The notes below the pieces were generated by a model. That model had not been told where the DNA came from, made no database searches, and worked only from the letters and a program-made list of their open reading frames with translations. Shown in pieces: positions 8,402 through 19,600 of a stretch of 64,000 nucleotides of DNA (position 1 is its first letter; each line of letters opens with the position of its first letter). Made by a program: the position numbers and the translations under genes. This stretch comes from Shewanella decolorationis S12 (GTDB lineage: Bacteria > Pseudomonadota > Gammaproteobacteria > Enterobacterales > Shewanellaceae), in contig NZ_AXZL01000068.1 of NCBI RefSeq assembly GCF_000485795.1, positions 1 through 64,000 of the forward strand, read 5' to 3'.

Positions 8402-11400
8402 CTATGCCTCTTCGATACAGATAGCAATATCGGTCACCTCATAAATGCGTAGACCATCCTTACTCAGGTTGGCATCGCCCTTGATGATGCGTTTACCGTC
8501 TTTATCTTCAATGCTGGTGATATGCACATCCAGCGACATCTGTTTGTTTAATGGATTAATTTGACCGCGATACTTCCATTTAATTTCTGACAGGATCTGG
8601 CCAAATTTCGGATTATTAAAGTCTGCGCCTAGGTCTTGGTCTATGGCATAGGTTTGCAGTAATTCGATGATCGCCTCGACGCCGAGGGAGCCTGGCATCA
8701 CTGGATCCTGATGGAAATGGAACTGGAAGAACCAATCGCTCGGGTCAATAGTGCGCTCGGCGTACAAGTATCCCAGACCCTTCTTACCGCCAGCTTTGAC
8801 AATCTCGGCCTTATCGATAAAGTTCAACTGACCACCCGCGAGGCGGTAGTGTGGCTTGCCATGCGGCGCTACAAAACTGCGGCCGTTTTTATCTAACAGA
8901 TTGATTTGGCTGTCGGCTTTTATACCGCGCTCAAGGTGCCAAGCTTGGGTGATTTTACCATTGTCGATACCCAACTGGTTTTTAAGCGCATCGGCCTTAA
9001 AGTAACCGAAAACCGCATTACCACGGTAGAAGGGTTCGCCATCGCAGCTCAGTTCGAAACTAAAGTTTTGAATGATATTGCTGCCAGCAATCACAGTGGA
9101 CAGCAGGCGCGAATCGTTGACTATGGTTTTACCGCGTAAATCCACTTCGCGCAGTAACTTGCCACTGCCATCGAGGTTGCGGAAGAATAACTCCTGCCCC
9201 GGGAAACCTAAGGTCGTGCCCATATAACCCGAGATAAAGCCATTGGGTTGCAGGGAGATTTCCATCAGCACAGAGTAGGGCATCACGCTCGGGTGACTGT
9301 TTTTAGCGTAATACCAAGCGTTGCTGGGCACTTCATACTCGGCAATACAGGAGGATGGCTTTTTCAGCTCACCACGCTTGCCCTCAATGGCCACCACTCG
9401 GGTGGTGAGTTGCAGATCGCCGCAAGGCGTGCGCGGCGGGATTAAGCCACGGTAAATACTAAAATCGGGGCCGAAGCAGTTTTCAATATCGCCAGTGGCA
9501 AACTCAAACAAATGATAAGGCGTAAACGGCAGGGTGTCGGGCACTCGGTTGGCGTACTTAGATCCTGCTGGCGCAATCGGCGCACTCACATGTTTAAGCG
9601 GTACAACGCCTTTATTCAGGGGAGCTGCAACGTCCGGGATTTGCGCCATCAGCGGCGCTTGTTCCGCTTGGTTGTCGATATTTGCTGCTTGCGAATCATT
9701 GCCTTGTGAATAATGGCCCTGTGAAGAACTGCTGTGCGAATAGCGGGTGCAATCCGCTTCTTCTTTAATCATTACCCCGAGGTTTTGGAAATCCACCACC
9801 ACTTTGCCATTGAGCAGAATATCGATATTCGCCTTGGCATAGGGGCGAGGGCTCATGCCAATTTCGGTGACTTCCATACGATAGGTGAGCGTGCCAAATT
9901 GTGGCAATACCTGACCGCGGCAGCGCACTTTTTGCGATGCGTTTTCAAGGGGTTGGAAACGACCGTTTGTGACGCCACCTGCTTGTGTATTAGCGTGCAT
10001 ACCAATATGCAGCATAAAGAATTGCAGTAACTGGCCACAACCTTCGGCCATCAGGGAGCCGGCCATCACTTGGTCGCCCTTGAAATGGCAGGGGAAATAC
10101 CAATGGTCGGGGGCTAGTTGCTTGTGACCTTCAACCAGCCCTAAGCCCCAAGCGCCACCATGCACGTCGAGCTTGCTGACTTGCTCGATCATCAGGAATT
10201 TTTCCGAGGCGAAGCAGAGTGAAGGCTGGAGGCCAAACTTTGCCTGATAGGCCGCATGTTCACCGCCGAAACAGCCGCCAATGTCGGCGCTCAGCAGACG
10301 ATGGATTTGGCCGTAGCTAAAGGCCGTTTGCGCGCAGTTAAGAAGCGGCGTGAAGCGTGGCTTATTGCCGTTTTGGGCATACTCATTAGCCAGTGCAATT
10401 TGTGCTTGCTCTCTTGCCTTAATTTCGGACTCGGTGCGGATCACCCCTTTGCCATCGGCCAGTTCTTTATCGGTAAAGAATCCCGCGCAGCCGCCGTCCA
10501 TTTTTAGGATCAGCTTATCGCCCACGAAGCATTCGTAGGAGAAGAAAAATAGCAGGGTATCGCCATTGCGGGCAAAGTGGTTGATGGAGATATCGTAGCG
10601 CAGGGTGTCGCCACCGCGGGGCAGATCCCCAAGGAAGGTGAGGGTGCAGTCGAGCAAGCGATAGACGCGCTCGCCTTTGTTTTCAAAATCGATACCTAAA
10701 TAGCTGATCAGCATTAAGTCGCACTGGCCCGATTCGACCGCCACCGCCCAAGGAATTTGGCCATCGACCAAGAAGGGCGCATCCACGGGAATATCGTATT
10801 CTGTGGTCATAGTGCTCGGCTGATAGCGGTTCATTTGCGCGTTGAGCTTAGTCACCCGCGAGACCAGCAGATAATCCGAGGTTGGCAGGCGCACCCGGCG
10901 TGCGTAGCTATCGATAATGGCGTAATCGGCACCAAAGACCTTGGCAATGTCACCCTCGGCATATTCCACCAGATCCTGATAGTTCCAAATGCAGGGCTTA
11001 TCCGCAGGAACGGGTGGTGTGTAGGGAGCGACATTCGCGTGATTAGGTTTTAACTCTGGTTTTAATTCTGGGCCTGATACAGCTTGCTGCGCCGTGGGAG
11101 CGACATTTGTGCTGGGGGCAACATGGGGTGTAACAGCCCCTATTTGTGTCGTCTGGGACAATTGCGCTTTTAACAGCGCATCGGCCAGTTTGAGCCCTTG
11201 CTCACGGCTCTGTAAAAAGGCTAAGTGCGCCTCGCGGGCCAATTGCTGGTTTTGCAACAGTTGCTGGTTTTGTAACAGTGCCGCGCTATCCTGCGACGCC
11301 CAATCCTGCGCCAAGGGTGCCGCCGAATATTGGTGTGGTGCGTTAGATGACATACCGCTCTCTACTGCTAATGGTGTGGCAAATGGGGTGACGTTTTCTG

Positions 11401-14317
11401 CCCTGATATCAAGTGCTGCTAGTTCTGTGGGCTTAGTTTGTCTCGACTGTTGGCCTAAAGGCTGCAACTGGCGCATTTTGCCTTGGATGGCGACAAGTGC
11501 TGGCAGTGGCGTATCCACAATATGTTGATAGATATCGCGGCCACCGAGCGTCACTGGTTTGATTAAATGCTTTTGCTCACTCAAGGTTAAATCTTGCTCA
11601 AGGCGCTGTTCTAGTTGCGCCGCCTGCGCTGTAGTTTGGCTTAACAGCAGCAGCGAGTTCACGCCTTGGCTTTGGGTGGAGACTAATGCCTGTTTAGCGG
11701 CGTTTTTATCTGAACCCGCAGACCCGTTCTTTAGGCTCATCAGGGCACTCAAAAGACTGGCCATACCCGCAGCGGCAAAGTTATGCCCAAGGGTATTGGC
11801 GACTCGATTGCATGGCGTCCCCATCAGATTAAGCTGCGTTAATAGCCGCTCCACTGGCAGTTGCTCTTCTGGGGCAATACATTGCTCAACCATATGGATG
11901 GCTGAGGGGACGGAAGGATTGGCGATAGCCGTTTCGGTTATCAGCGAATCTAACAGCTTGGGCAGCTGATGATTTGTGCCAAATGCTTGACCTAGAATGT
12001 TCCCGTAACCCGTTTGAACACTCTTGCTCGCTTGCTGGCTGGTCAGCACGATAGCGCCCGCGCCTTCACCCACCTTCCACTGTGGATTCGCGCTATTGGC
12101 ATCGAGATCAACGGCGATTTGAGCGTTTTTCAATATGACCTGTTCGACACTGCCGCTTAAATCCACGGCGGCAATCACTACGCCATCGAGGACCTCTTGG
12201 GACAGCAGGTTTTGCGCCACATCGATACAGCGGGCGACCGATTGCTCGGCGGCTGAAATGGTAAACGCCGGGCCGTTAAAGTCCCACAGCGAGGCGATAC
12301 GCGACGCCATAATATTGCCAATAAAGCTAGTGTATTGATTGAGCTTGGCGGCATCGAGCACGCTGTCCATAGCGATGGCTTCAAGGGCGAGGTATTCATC
12401 ATTGGAGAGGTGAACGCCTTGTTTCTTTAAGCTATCCGCCAGTTGAGTGTGCAAATTCACGCGGCCACGGAATTGGTGCAGTTCAAGCTCGGTTTCCATC
12501 GCCACTAACACCGCGACCTTGCTGCCAGCGGTTAACTTGGCATCGCGAATCGCCTCATCGGCGACTTTGATCAGCAAAAGCTGCTGGGAGATAAGTCTGT
12601 CATCCTCATTGGGCGGCACTTTAAAGCGCAAAAAGTCGAAGTCAAACTGCTCGATATAGGCGCCTTTGGGCGCGCGATTTAGGCCAAATTGCTGCAAGAT
12701 ATCGGGATGTTTATCTAAGCCTTTCCAGCGGTTAGGCGGCAGTGGGATAAAGGCATCTGTTTGGGCTAATAGCGCCTTATTCAACGCATTTATAGAGGCT
12801 AAAGGCCCAAAATGCGACGCCATGCCGATAACGGTTAATGCTTGCTGCTGATAAACAGGTTTGTTGGCTTGCTTCTTGGCTCTGTGCGCTGTCGGCTGAT
12901 AGGATTCCAACAACAGATGGGCATTGCAGCCGCCAAAACCAAATACAGACACCCCCGCATGGCGACGATCGTTGCCCGTTTTATCGGGCCAAGCCTGACG
13001 CTGTGTGGGAATATTATTACCGCTAAACAGCCCCTTAGGTGATGAAATCGGCGCCGTTAAATTGATACTTGGCGGTAGATGACCTGAACGCATGGCAAAA
13101 ATCATCTTCATGATCCCTGGCATGCCAGCAGCAGTGAGTAAATGCCCAAGGTTGGATTTAGCCGAACCTATCAGCGGCGCTTGAGTGCCGCCGAGTTTAT
13201 CTTCGAAAAAACGCTCCATCGAAGTGAGCTCAACCTTATCGCCTAGCGGCGTACCGGTCGCATGGCATTCAATCACTTCGATATTGCTCGGGTGGGTGTT
13301 GGCGGCGGCATAGGCGCGCTCGAAGGCTTGCACTTGGCCCTTACTGTTGGGGCTTAAGACAAATTGGCCCTTGCCATCGTTCGATAAGCCAATACCACTG
13401 ACCACAGCATAGATATTATCGCCATCGCGCTCGGCATCCTCTAAACGCTTAAGCACTAATACGCCTGCGCCTTCGCCTGCGAATAAGCCTTTGCTATTGC
13501 TATCGAAAGGCGCCGAAATCCCATGGTCTGGATAGGCGTGGAAAATCGAGAATCCCATATTGATAAAGAAGGGATCGGCGCCCGATACCGCGCCCGCGAG
13601 CATCATGTCGGCCTTGCCCGTAGTTAAATAATCGCAGGCCAATTTGAGGGCATAGACAGAGCTGGCGCAGGCGGCATCGAGGCTGAGCTGTGCACCGCCA
13701 AGGCCGAGGGCATCGCTTAACAATTTAGACGCTGTGTGGGCGATGGCGCCATTGGCTGCCAGTTGTGTGTCCGCAATTGACGCATTGGCGAAGGGTTCTA
13801 GAGAAAATTCGGGTTGGTTAAGCTTGGTTTTTAATGCCTTTTCAACCGCTTGATGGTAAATCGGTAAAAACAGTTCATTGGAGCTTGCGGTCGGGAACGA
13901 CAGCGTGCCCATCACTATCCCTGTGCGCTCAAGCAATGGCGCCGTTAAATCCACACCCGCATCCAGCAGGGCTTTTTTACTGCAATCTAATGCCCATAAA
14001 AAGCTTTCATCGAGCCCGTCAAAGGCCGTCGGCGGCAACTGATAACCCTGTGGGTCAAAACGAAAATTGCGGATATAGCCGCCCTTGTCGCAATAAAAAC
14101 GGTCGGCTTGGCCTTGAACGCCTTGGTAATCCGCTGGATTGGCATTGAGTTTGGCCGCGTCTATTTGGCTGCGGGAGTCTTTTTTATCCAGCAGATTTTG
14201 CCAAAACTGCTCCGGTGTGTCGGCATCGGGATATTGAACGGCAAGGCCGACGATAGCAATCTTTGGCACTGCGGTGCTGTGTTGCTGAGTAGGGTGAGCA
14301 TGCATTTGAGAACTCAA
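8402..14317 (-). CDS. pfaC: Polyunsaturated fatty acid synthase subunit PfaC (KS-CLF-DH-DH)
   Basis: 1971 residues. Domains: ketosynthase (about 10-460, active-site DAACASS with Cys217, ECHATGT and SNLGHLLTAAG His motifs); a chain-length-factor KS homologue (about 490-900) in which the Cys is replaced (SAAEQS near 692); and two FabA-like hot-dog dehydratases (about 1130-1500 and 1600-1960, DQVMAGSL and DPVMPGSL). These elongate and place the cis double bonds of EPA. The start is TTG: AAGGAG lies 7 bases upstream, and TTGA overlaps the pfaB stop; an ATG 12 bases later is the alternative. A Gln/Leu-rich duplicated linker occupies about 1010-1035. Confidence 0.95.
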   Translation of the reverse strand: MSSQMHAHPTQQHSTAVPKIAIVGLAVQYPDADTPEQFWQNLLDKKDSRSQIDAAKLNANPADYQGVQGQADRFYCDKGGYIRNFRFDPQGYQLPPTAFDGLDESFLWALDCSKKALLDAGVDLTAPLLERTGIVMGTLSFPTASSNELFLPIYHQAVEKALKTKLNQPEFSLEPFANASIADTQLAANGAIAHTASKLLSDALGLGGAQLSLDAACASSVYALKLACDYLTTGKADMMLAGAVSGADPFFINMGFSIFHAYPDHGISAPFDSNSKGLFAGEGAGVLVLKRLEDAERDGDNIYAVVSGIGLSNDGKGQFVLSPNSKGQVQAFERAYAAANTHPSNIEVIECHATGTPLGDKVELTSMERFFEDKLGGTQAPLIGSAKSNLGHLLTAAGMPGIMKMIFAMRSGHLPPSINLTAPISSPKGLFSGNNIPTQRQAWPDKTGNDRRHAGVSVFGFGGCNAHLLLESYQPTAHRAKKQANKPVYQQQALTVIGMASHFGPLASINALNKALLAQTDAFIPLPPNRWKGLDKHPDILQQFGLNRAPKGAYIEQFDFDFLRFKVPPNEDDRLISQQLLLIKVADEAIRDAKLTAGSKVAVLVAMETELELHQFRGRVNLHTQLADSLKKQGVHLSNDEYLALEAIAMDSVLDAAKLNQYTSFIGNIMASRIASLWDFNGPAFTISAAEQSVARCIDVAQNLLSQEVLDGVVIAAVDLSGSVEQVILKNAQIAVDLDANSANPQWKVGEGAGAIVLTSQQASKSVQTGYGNILGQAFGTNHQLPKLLDSLITETAIANPSVPSAIHMVEQCIAPEEQLPVERLLTQLNLMGTPCNRVANTLGHNFAAAGMASLLSALMSLKNGSAGSDKNAAKQALVSTQSQGVNSLLLLSQTTAQAAQLEQRLEQDLTLSEQKHLIKPVTLGGRDIYQHIVDTPLPALVAIQGKMRQLQPLGQQSRQTKPTELAALDIRAENVTPFATPLAVESGMSSNAPHQYSAAPLAQDWASQDSAALLQNQQLLQNQQLAREAHLAFLQSREQGLKLADALLKAQLSQTTQIGAVTPHVAPSTNVAPTAQQAVSGPELKPELKPNHANVAPYTPPVPADKPCIWNYQDLVEYAEGDIAKVFGADYAIIDSYARRVRLPTSDYLLVSRVTKLNAQMNRYQPSTMTTEYDIPVDAPFLVDGQIPWAVAVESGQCDLMLISYLGIDFENKGERVYRLLDCTLTFLGDLPRGGDTLRYDISINHFARNGDTLLFFFSYECFVGDKLILKMDGGCAGFFTDKELADGKGVIRTESEIKAREQAQIALANEYAQNGNKPRFTPLLNCAQTAFSYGQIHRLLSADIGGCFGGEHAAYQAKFGLQPSLCFASEKFLMIEQVSKLDVHGGAWGLGLVEGHKQLAPDHWYFPCHFKGDQVMAGSLMAEGCGQLLQFFMLHIGMHANTQAGGVTNGRFQPLENASQKVRCRGQVLPQFGTLTYRMEVTEIGMSPRPYAKANIDILLNGKVVVDFQNLGVMIKEEADCTRYSHSSSSQGHYSQGNDSQAANIDNQAEQAPLMAQIPDVAAPLNKGVVPLKHVSAPIAPAGSKYANRVPDTLPFTPYHLFEFATGDIENCFGPDFSIYRGLIPPRTPCGDLQLTTRVVAIEGKRGELKKPSSCIAEYEVPSNAWYYAKNSHPSVMPYSVLMEISLQPNGFISGYMGTTLGFPGQELFFRNLDGSGKLLREVDLRGKTIVNDSRLLSTVIAGSNIIQNFSFELSCDGEPFYRGNAVFGYFKADALKNQLGIDNGKITQAWHLERGIKADSQINLLDKNGRSFVAPHGKPHYRLAGGQLNFIDKAEIVKAGGKKGLGYLYAERTIDPSDWFFQFHFHQDPVMPGSLGVEAIIELLQTYAIDQDLGADFNNPKFGQILSEIKWKYRGQINPLNKQMSLDVHITSIEDKDGKRIIKGDANLSKDGLRIYEVTDIAICIEEA

Positions 14318-16695
14318 AGGGGTTCTCCTTCTTGGAATACGTTTGAATAATGGCCTAATGCGCTGGTGCTGACAGAATGTGGCGCTAGCGTTTTCGCTGT
14401 AGTCTTATCTGCAATCTTATCCGCAACGGGAGTGGCTGACTGAGCTGCCAATTGAGGCATAAGCGGCGCAAGGGAGAGTGGCACTCTATGGCTGATAAGT
14501 TGGGCTAAGCATTTGAGTAAACTGGTGATCGTATCGCTGCCCTTGGCATTGCATGCCATGGCTAATATCGGTTGTTCCTGTGTTTGAACGCCATCGGCGC
14601 CCAACTCTAGTTGGCGGCCGATTTTATCGATAAGTGTGCTGGTTTGCCTATCGGCGCCCACCTCAACAAATAAGCGCGCACCTTGGTTATAGGCGGTGTT
14701 AATCAGCGCGGTAAAATTAAGCGGCGCGCAAAAGGTGTCGGCAATACTCTTGGCAATGCTTTGGCTGTCGATGCTGACTGTACTTTGCTGCGCTGCGCTA
14801 ATGAAACGCACCTGAGTCTCGCAGGCATTCGCCTTTATGCCCAAGGTATAAAACCCTTGGATAGCACTGTGCTGTGACTGCGAGGGCTGAGTATGCATGG
14901 CGGTGACTTTATTGCTGGCAATGCCACGCTTATTCAGCCTTTTAAGGAGTTGTAAGCAGCTTGCTTCGCAGCCCGCGAGAATACAGGTATCACCCTGTTC
15001 AATCGCCAGATAAACCCGTGGAAAATCAGTCAGCAGGGCATTAATTTCGGCGCGAGAGGCGCGCACTAAAAAGCTGTTCCACACTAGCGGTGCATCTTCA
15101 TTCAATTGCCAATCGCGGCGCACCGCAAGCAGTGGGCCTGAAATCTCCTGATTGAAGATGGCACTGTTTTGGGTGGCGTGAATCAGGGCATGTGGCGTTT
15201 GCCAGATATCTAAACTTGCCCACATGGCCGCTTCACCCATGGAATAGCCCAGAGCGAGTTGCGGTTGGATATTAAAGACTCGAGTCAACAGCCGACTAAA
15301 AAGGTAACTGGCGCCAACACCGCTAATCGCAAGCTGGCTTAAGCTCATGTCTGCCGCGTCTTTTACATCAACAGCACTTTTGGCGTATGCAGCGCTTTGG
15401 TAAATCGCCTCGGCCTGCAGCATGGCGGGTAAATCCCCTTCGCGTTCAAGCTCGCGATAAAGCTCAGGGAAATAGCCATGTAAGTCGCTGAACATATTCG
15501 GGTAAACCGTACCGACGCCAGGATAGACAAAGGTTAAGCCTTTATCACCAAGGGGCGAGGCCGCAAAATAACTGCCCGCCGGGGTCTTAAAGACTAGATT
15601 GGTCGCTGGCGTTTGGGCTGGAGTTGGCGCAGGAGTCTGTTGCGTCTTTTCAATATAAGCGCGCATCGCCTTAGCTTCTTGCATTAACTCCTCAAGGGAG
15701 TCCGCCATCAGTACTAAAGCCAATTCATCCTTTGCTTGATAGCGCTTAAACCAATCACGGCCTTGGCTGCAAAGCCAATCTGTATCGGGAAAGTTTGCCG
15801 ATAAATCTAATGAATCAATCAGTTGTGATAACTGTACCGTTAAAGACTCAAGTGTATTGCCGCTGATGGGAATAAACAGTCTGTTGGCATTGAGCAACGG
15901 CTGAGGGATAAGCCGAGTGCCTTGGGTCAAGATAAGGCTTTGGGCGGTGCTCGCTTGAGGGGCTTTACCAAAGAGATTTAGGCTTAACACCCTTGCCTGA
16001 TGGGGCTTTGTAAACCAATAGCCTAGCTCCGCGGTTTTTACGGGCTTTTCAGCGTGCGGTTTAGCGTGCTGTTCAGCCAGTTGTGCTGCATCAGTCGCAT
16101 CAAGCATTGGGGCAATACCTTTGAGGCTGCGATGACTTAATGCCTCAACCGCTTGAGCTAATACATTCAACTGGCTGGCAAGATTGTTTGCCTGCGCGTA
16201 GCAATTAACCGCCTGAGTACAATCGCGTTTCGCCAAGGTTAAAGCGCTGTTTAAACAGCGCTCGACTGTATTTGTTTCTTCAGCTGTTTCAGCTTGGATT
16301 TGCGCTAATGCTGAAATATAAGCCTCGGCATGCAGATGTAACTGCGCTGCCATCAGCCCATCGAGCAGATACAGGCTACGGACTTGCTGCTGATATTCAA
16401 AGCGAATTTCAACGAGTTGTTTTTGCGCAATATGGGCGAGTTGCTCTGTGATCAAGGCGACCAGTGTTGGCTCATCAGATGGCTCATTAATTAGTGGCTT
16501 ATCTTCCACATTGAGCTGAATTCGACAAGCCATCAACTGCTGCAGCTTGCTGACATTGGTTTGTGCATTGTTAAGCGCACTCTGTATCCACTCATCACCA
16601 AGCCATACTGCTATTCGCAGTGGCTTGGTATTGGGATGTGGAGTGTTTAGTGCCGCATTGCTTAATGCGGCATTTGCGCTTGGGTAGAGTGTCAC
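14314..16695 (-). CDS. pfaB: Polyunsaturated fatty acid synthase subunit PfaB (acyltransferase)
   Basis: 793 residues. The C-terminal half is a malonyl/acyl transferase-like domain with the nucleophile motif GYSMGEA (Ser485) and an earlier TFVYPGVG stretch. The N-terminal half is a degenerate, low-similarity region without KS catalytic residues, as is usual for PfaB. The subunit is reported in the family to influence whether EPA or DHA is made. The GTG start overlaps the pfaA stop by four bases (GTGA), with a GAGG ribosome site inside pfaA. It ends in a four-base overlap with pfaC. Confidence 0.94.
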   Translation of the reverse strand: MTLYPSANAALSNAALNTPHPNTKPLRIAVWLGDEWIQSALNNAQTNVSKLQQLMACRIQLNVEDKPLINEPSDEPTLVALITEQLAHIAQKQLVEIRFEYQQQVRSLYLLDGLMAAQLHLHAEAYISALAQIQAETAEETNTVERCLNSALTLAKRDCTQAVNCYAQANNLASQLNVLAQAVEALSHRSLKGIAPMLDATDAAQLAEQHAKPHAEKPVKTAELGYWFTKPHQARVLSLNLFGKAPQASTAQSLILTQGTRLIPQPLLNANRLFIPISGNTLESLTVQLSQLIDSLDLSANFPDTDWLCSQGRDWFKRYQAKDELALVLMADSLEELMQEAKAMRAYIEKTQQTPAPTPAQTPATNLVFKTPAGSYFAASPLGDKGLTFVYPGVGTVYPNMFSDLHGYFPELYRELEREGDLPAMLQAEAIYQSAAYAKSAVDVKDAADMSLSQLAISGVGASYLFSRLLTRVFNIQPQLALGYSMGEAAMWASLDIWQTPHALIHATQNSAIFNQEISGPLLAVRRDWQLNEDAPLVWNSFLVRASRAEINALLTDFPRVYLAIEQGDTCILAGCEASCLQLLKRLNKRGIASNKVTAMHTQPSQSQHSAIQGFYTLGIKANACETQVRFISAAQQSTVSIDSQSIAKSIADTFCAPLNFTALINTAYNQGARLFVEVGADRQTSTLIDKIGRQLELGADGVQTQEQPILAMACNAKGSDTITSLLKCLAQLISHRVPLSLAPLMPQLAAQSATPVADKIADKTTAKTLAPHSVSTSALGHYSNVFQEGEPL

Positions 16696-19600
16696 TTAAC
16701 ACTTACCTCGGCCGTGCTTTGGACTGCTGCCTGCACTATCGTTTGTTGCTGAGGTTTATTGGCCAAAAACGCTTGGTTAAGCGTCTTGCTGATCGTGACT
16801 TTTGCTCGCTTCATCTCGCAGCTTAGACGGCCATCCTGGTGGTAGAGGGCAATATTGGCTTCAAGTGAACGGGACGAATGCTTGAGCACATCCAGCACCA
16901 ATACCGCCTTCTCGCCAAAACCTAAGGGCGAATAGGACACAAACTCGCCAATGGCACTGGGTAAGCTTGCCGCTTGATATTTAAGGCGTGCCCACACGAG
17001 CATGGCCTGCAATAACAGATCTTCGGCAAAGGGTTGTGTGCCTTTATCCTCAAGATTTGGCGCAAACTCGCCACAGTCATCTAAGTCCACCGCTGGCAGT
17101 GCTACCTTAGCGATAAGCTGTTGGTCATCAAAGGCGAGTACTTCGCTTATGCCTTGCAGTCTTGGGCCATGGAACAGTGTGCCATCGCTGTAAAGCGATT
17201 CTCGGTTCGCGATAGCGGGTTGCTGCGTTATCTCCTGCATTAGAGAATGCAACTCGCCAACCTCCAAACCCTGTGCGTCTGGCATATCATCCGTCTGTGC
17301 CACTAACACCGCCTGATACTGCGGGCGACCTTCAAAGCTGATCAGCGCGGCTAACGCCTCAGTCGATTGCTGTGTAGCGTCGGCAAGCGGCGTCAGCATC
17401 AATTCGAGCTCAATAGGCGCATTGCGTGCAAGCAGCGCCTCATCGAAGATAATCCCCTTGAGCAGTCGATAATCGCTGACACTCACCGCCTTACCTAAAT
17501 GGGCCTTGGCAGCCTCACGCATCCAATCGATGGCGCACACCGTTGGCAACACCGCATGACCATTAATGCAATGATCCTCAATAAAACTCATGCGTTTAGG
17601 GTCGAGGCTGCGCATGATGCGAATACTCTGCGACAACGTTTGGGCCATAGGCTGCGGATCTAACGCCGTGGTTAGATCCGCTTCAGGCTTTTTTGCTGAT
17701 GCAGCTTCAACAGTATTAGCGGTATTGCCCTGCATATCGGTTCCGATCAACAGCTGCGCCCCTGTATCACTCAATAATTGGCTGGCAAATAACTCGGCAC
17801 CCGCTTTGAGTGGAATGACATAAACTCCACGGTCGATAAACATTTTCTTCAGTGCTGGATTGACCATGCCGCCATCCCAAGGACCCCAATCGAAGCTCAT
17901 CACCTTGGCTTGTGGCAATTGCTGCGCAAGTTGCAGCGCAGCCTTATTGAGAATGTCATTAGACATGGCGTAGTCGCTCTGGCCGGCATTGCCGTAAAAA
18001 CCCGCCGCCGAAGAGAACAGGGCGATGAGCGTTAACTGGCTAAGATCCAGTGCCGATAGCAGATTGTTAAGTCCGGTCACCTTAGTGCCATAAACCCGCT
18101 CAAGTTCGCTTAAGGTTTTGTCTTGAATATGTTTATCGGCAAGTACACCCGCGCCGTGGATAATCCCCGTGATGGGCGATAGGGCGCTGATAGGTGCAAT
18201 AATGCTGGCAATGGCGGCAGGATCGTTAACATCCAGGCTTAAGTATTCGGCGCTGGCGCCAAAAGCTTCAAAGGCTTGCAAGGCATGGCTGATTTCAAGG
18301 CTGCTTTGTACTGGCCAAACTAAGGCATCCACTTGTTTTGGTGTGGGTTTATTACCCAGGCTTTGCAGATGTTCGATGGCAGCGGCTTTGAGTTCGTTGC
18401 GATTTTTACCCAGAGCCCAAGCGGGTATCCCCTGATGGGCGCTACGACCCACGAGGATAAAATGTGCCTTGCAGCGTTTCGCTAAACTTAAGGCGCACTC
18501 GAAGGTAACACCCTTAGCGCCGCCTGTGACGAGGATTTTGTCCGCCTTGCTAAGGGCGGCGGGTGGATGACGAAGTGCTGCGGTGCCCGCGACTAAGGTG
18601 GTGCGCTCAAGTTCGCTATCAATAGCAACTTCGACTGGCGCATCTTGAAGGTAGAATTCCTGCACCACCGCATTGGCAACCGTTTTAGCGTCCAAGTTTG
18701 GCGCGATATCCAGTGCGCGGCAGACCACTCCCGGCCACTCGTGATTTAAGGTTTTAGTGAGTCCAGAGAGCGCCGCTTGGTTGAGTTCACTCTGGCTAAT
18801 AACAGCGCCTGCCGACTCGTCCATGCCGATATAGCCAAAGCCGCCGTCGATACGGCTGACGGTGACAAAGCGGCAGTGGTCGCGCTCAGTTAACAGCGGT
18901 TGTAAGTACTTGGCGAACAAGAAGGCTTGCTCGACCGAGGCTTTGGCTTCGTCTGCCAGCACTAAGCCTGCACCTTTATCGGCAACGGACTTATGCTGTG
19001 GCTGCAGATGGATAAAGCCAGCGATTTGGCCAAGCGCTTCAATCTGATTGATGACCTCACAAATGCTTTCATCATCAATCGCCTCCAGCGTGAAGCTGGC
19101 AATATGGCTATCGAGTGGCGATGCGCTGGTCACAACCGTTTTGGGTGAGCGTACAACCGCAACCTTAACCCCTTGGGCGTGAAGCTTTTCGGCAATCACC
19201 CCCGCGTTGTGGCCATCGTCGCCAATAACGACGTAACAGTTTGCCGTCAGTTGAACATCGCTAGTTGCTATGATGCGCGCTAACTCAGCCGCCGCTGGCA
19301 ACTTTTTTAGCATCACCTCACTATGGGGCGGCAGGTCGATGGTGTCCTCGACGGTTTCTGCAATTGCCTCTTGAATTGGCGCAGCATGGTTTTGCTGTTG
19401 CGCCTCACTTGATGATTGCGAACCAGCATAGAGGGCGACAATTTCACCCAAGGTGCGACACTCGGCTAAATCTTCAGGGCCCAATTCTGGCAGGTTCGGT
19501 AGTTGGTCTTGTACTGTGCCTAAAATTTCCACACGCTTAATGGAGTCGATACCAAGGTCGGCTTCCATATCCATGCTTAGCTCAAGCATTTCAACGGGAT

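Noticed and set aside
9734-12659. Several frames of 60-144 codons on the + strand across pfaC
   Set aside because: Antisense shadows of a GC-rich coding region with clear polyketide synthase motifs on the minus strand.
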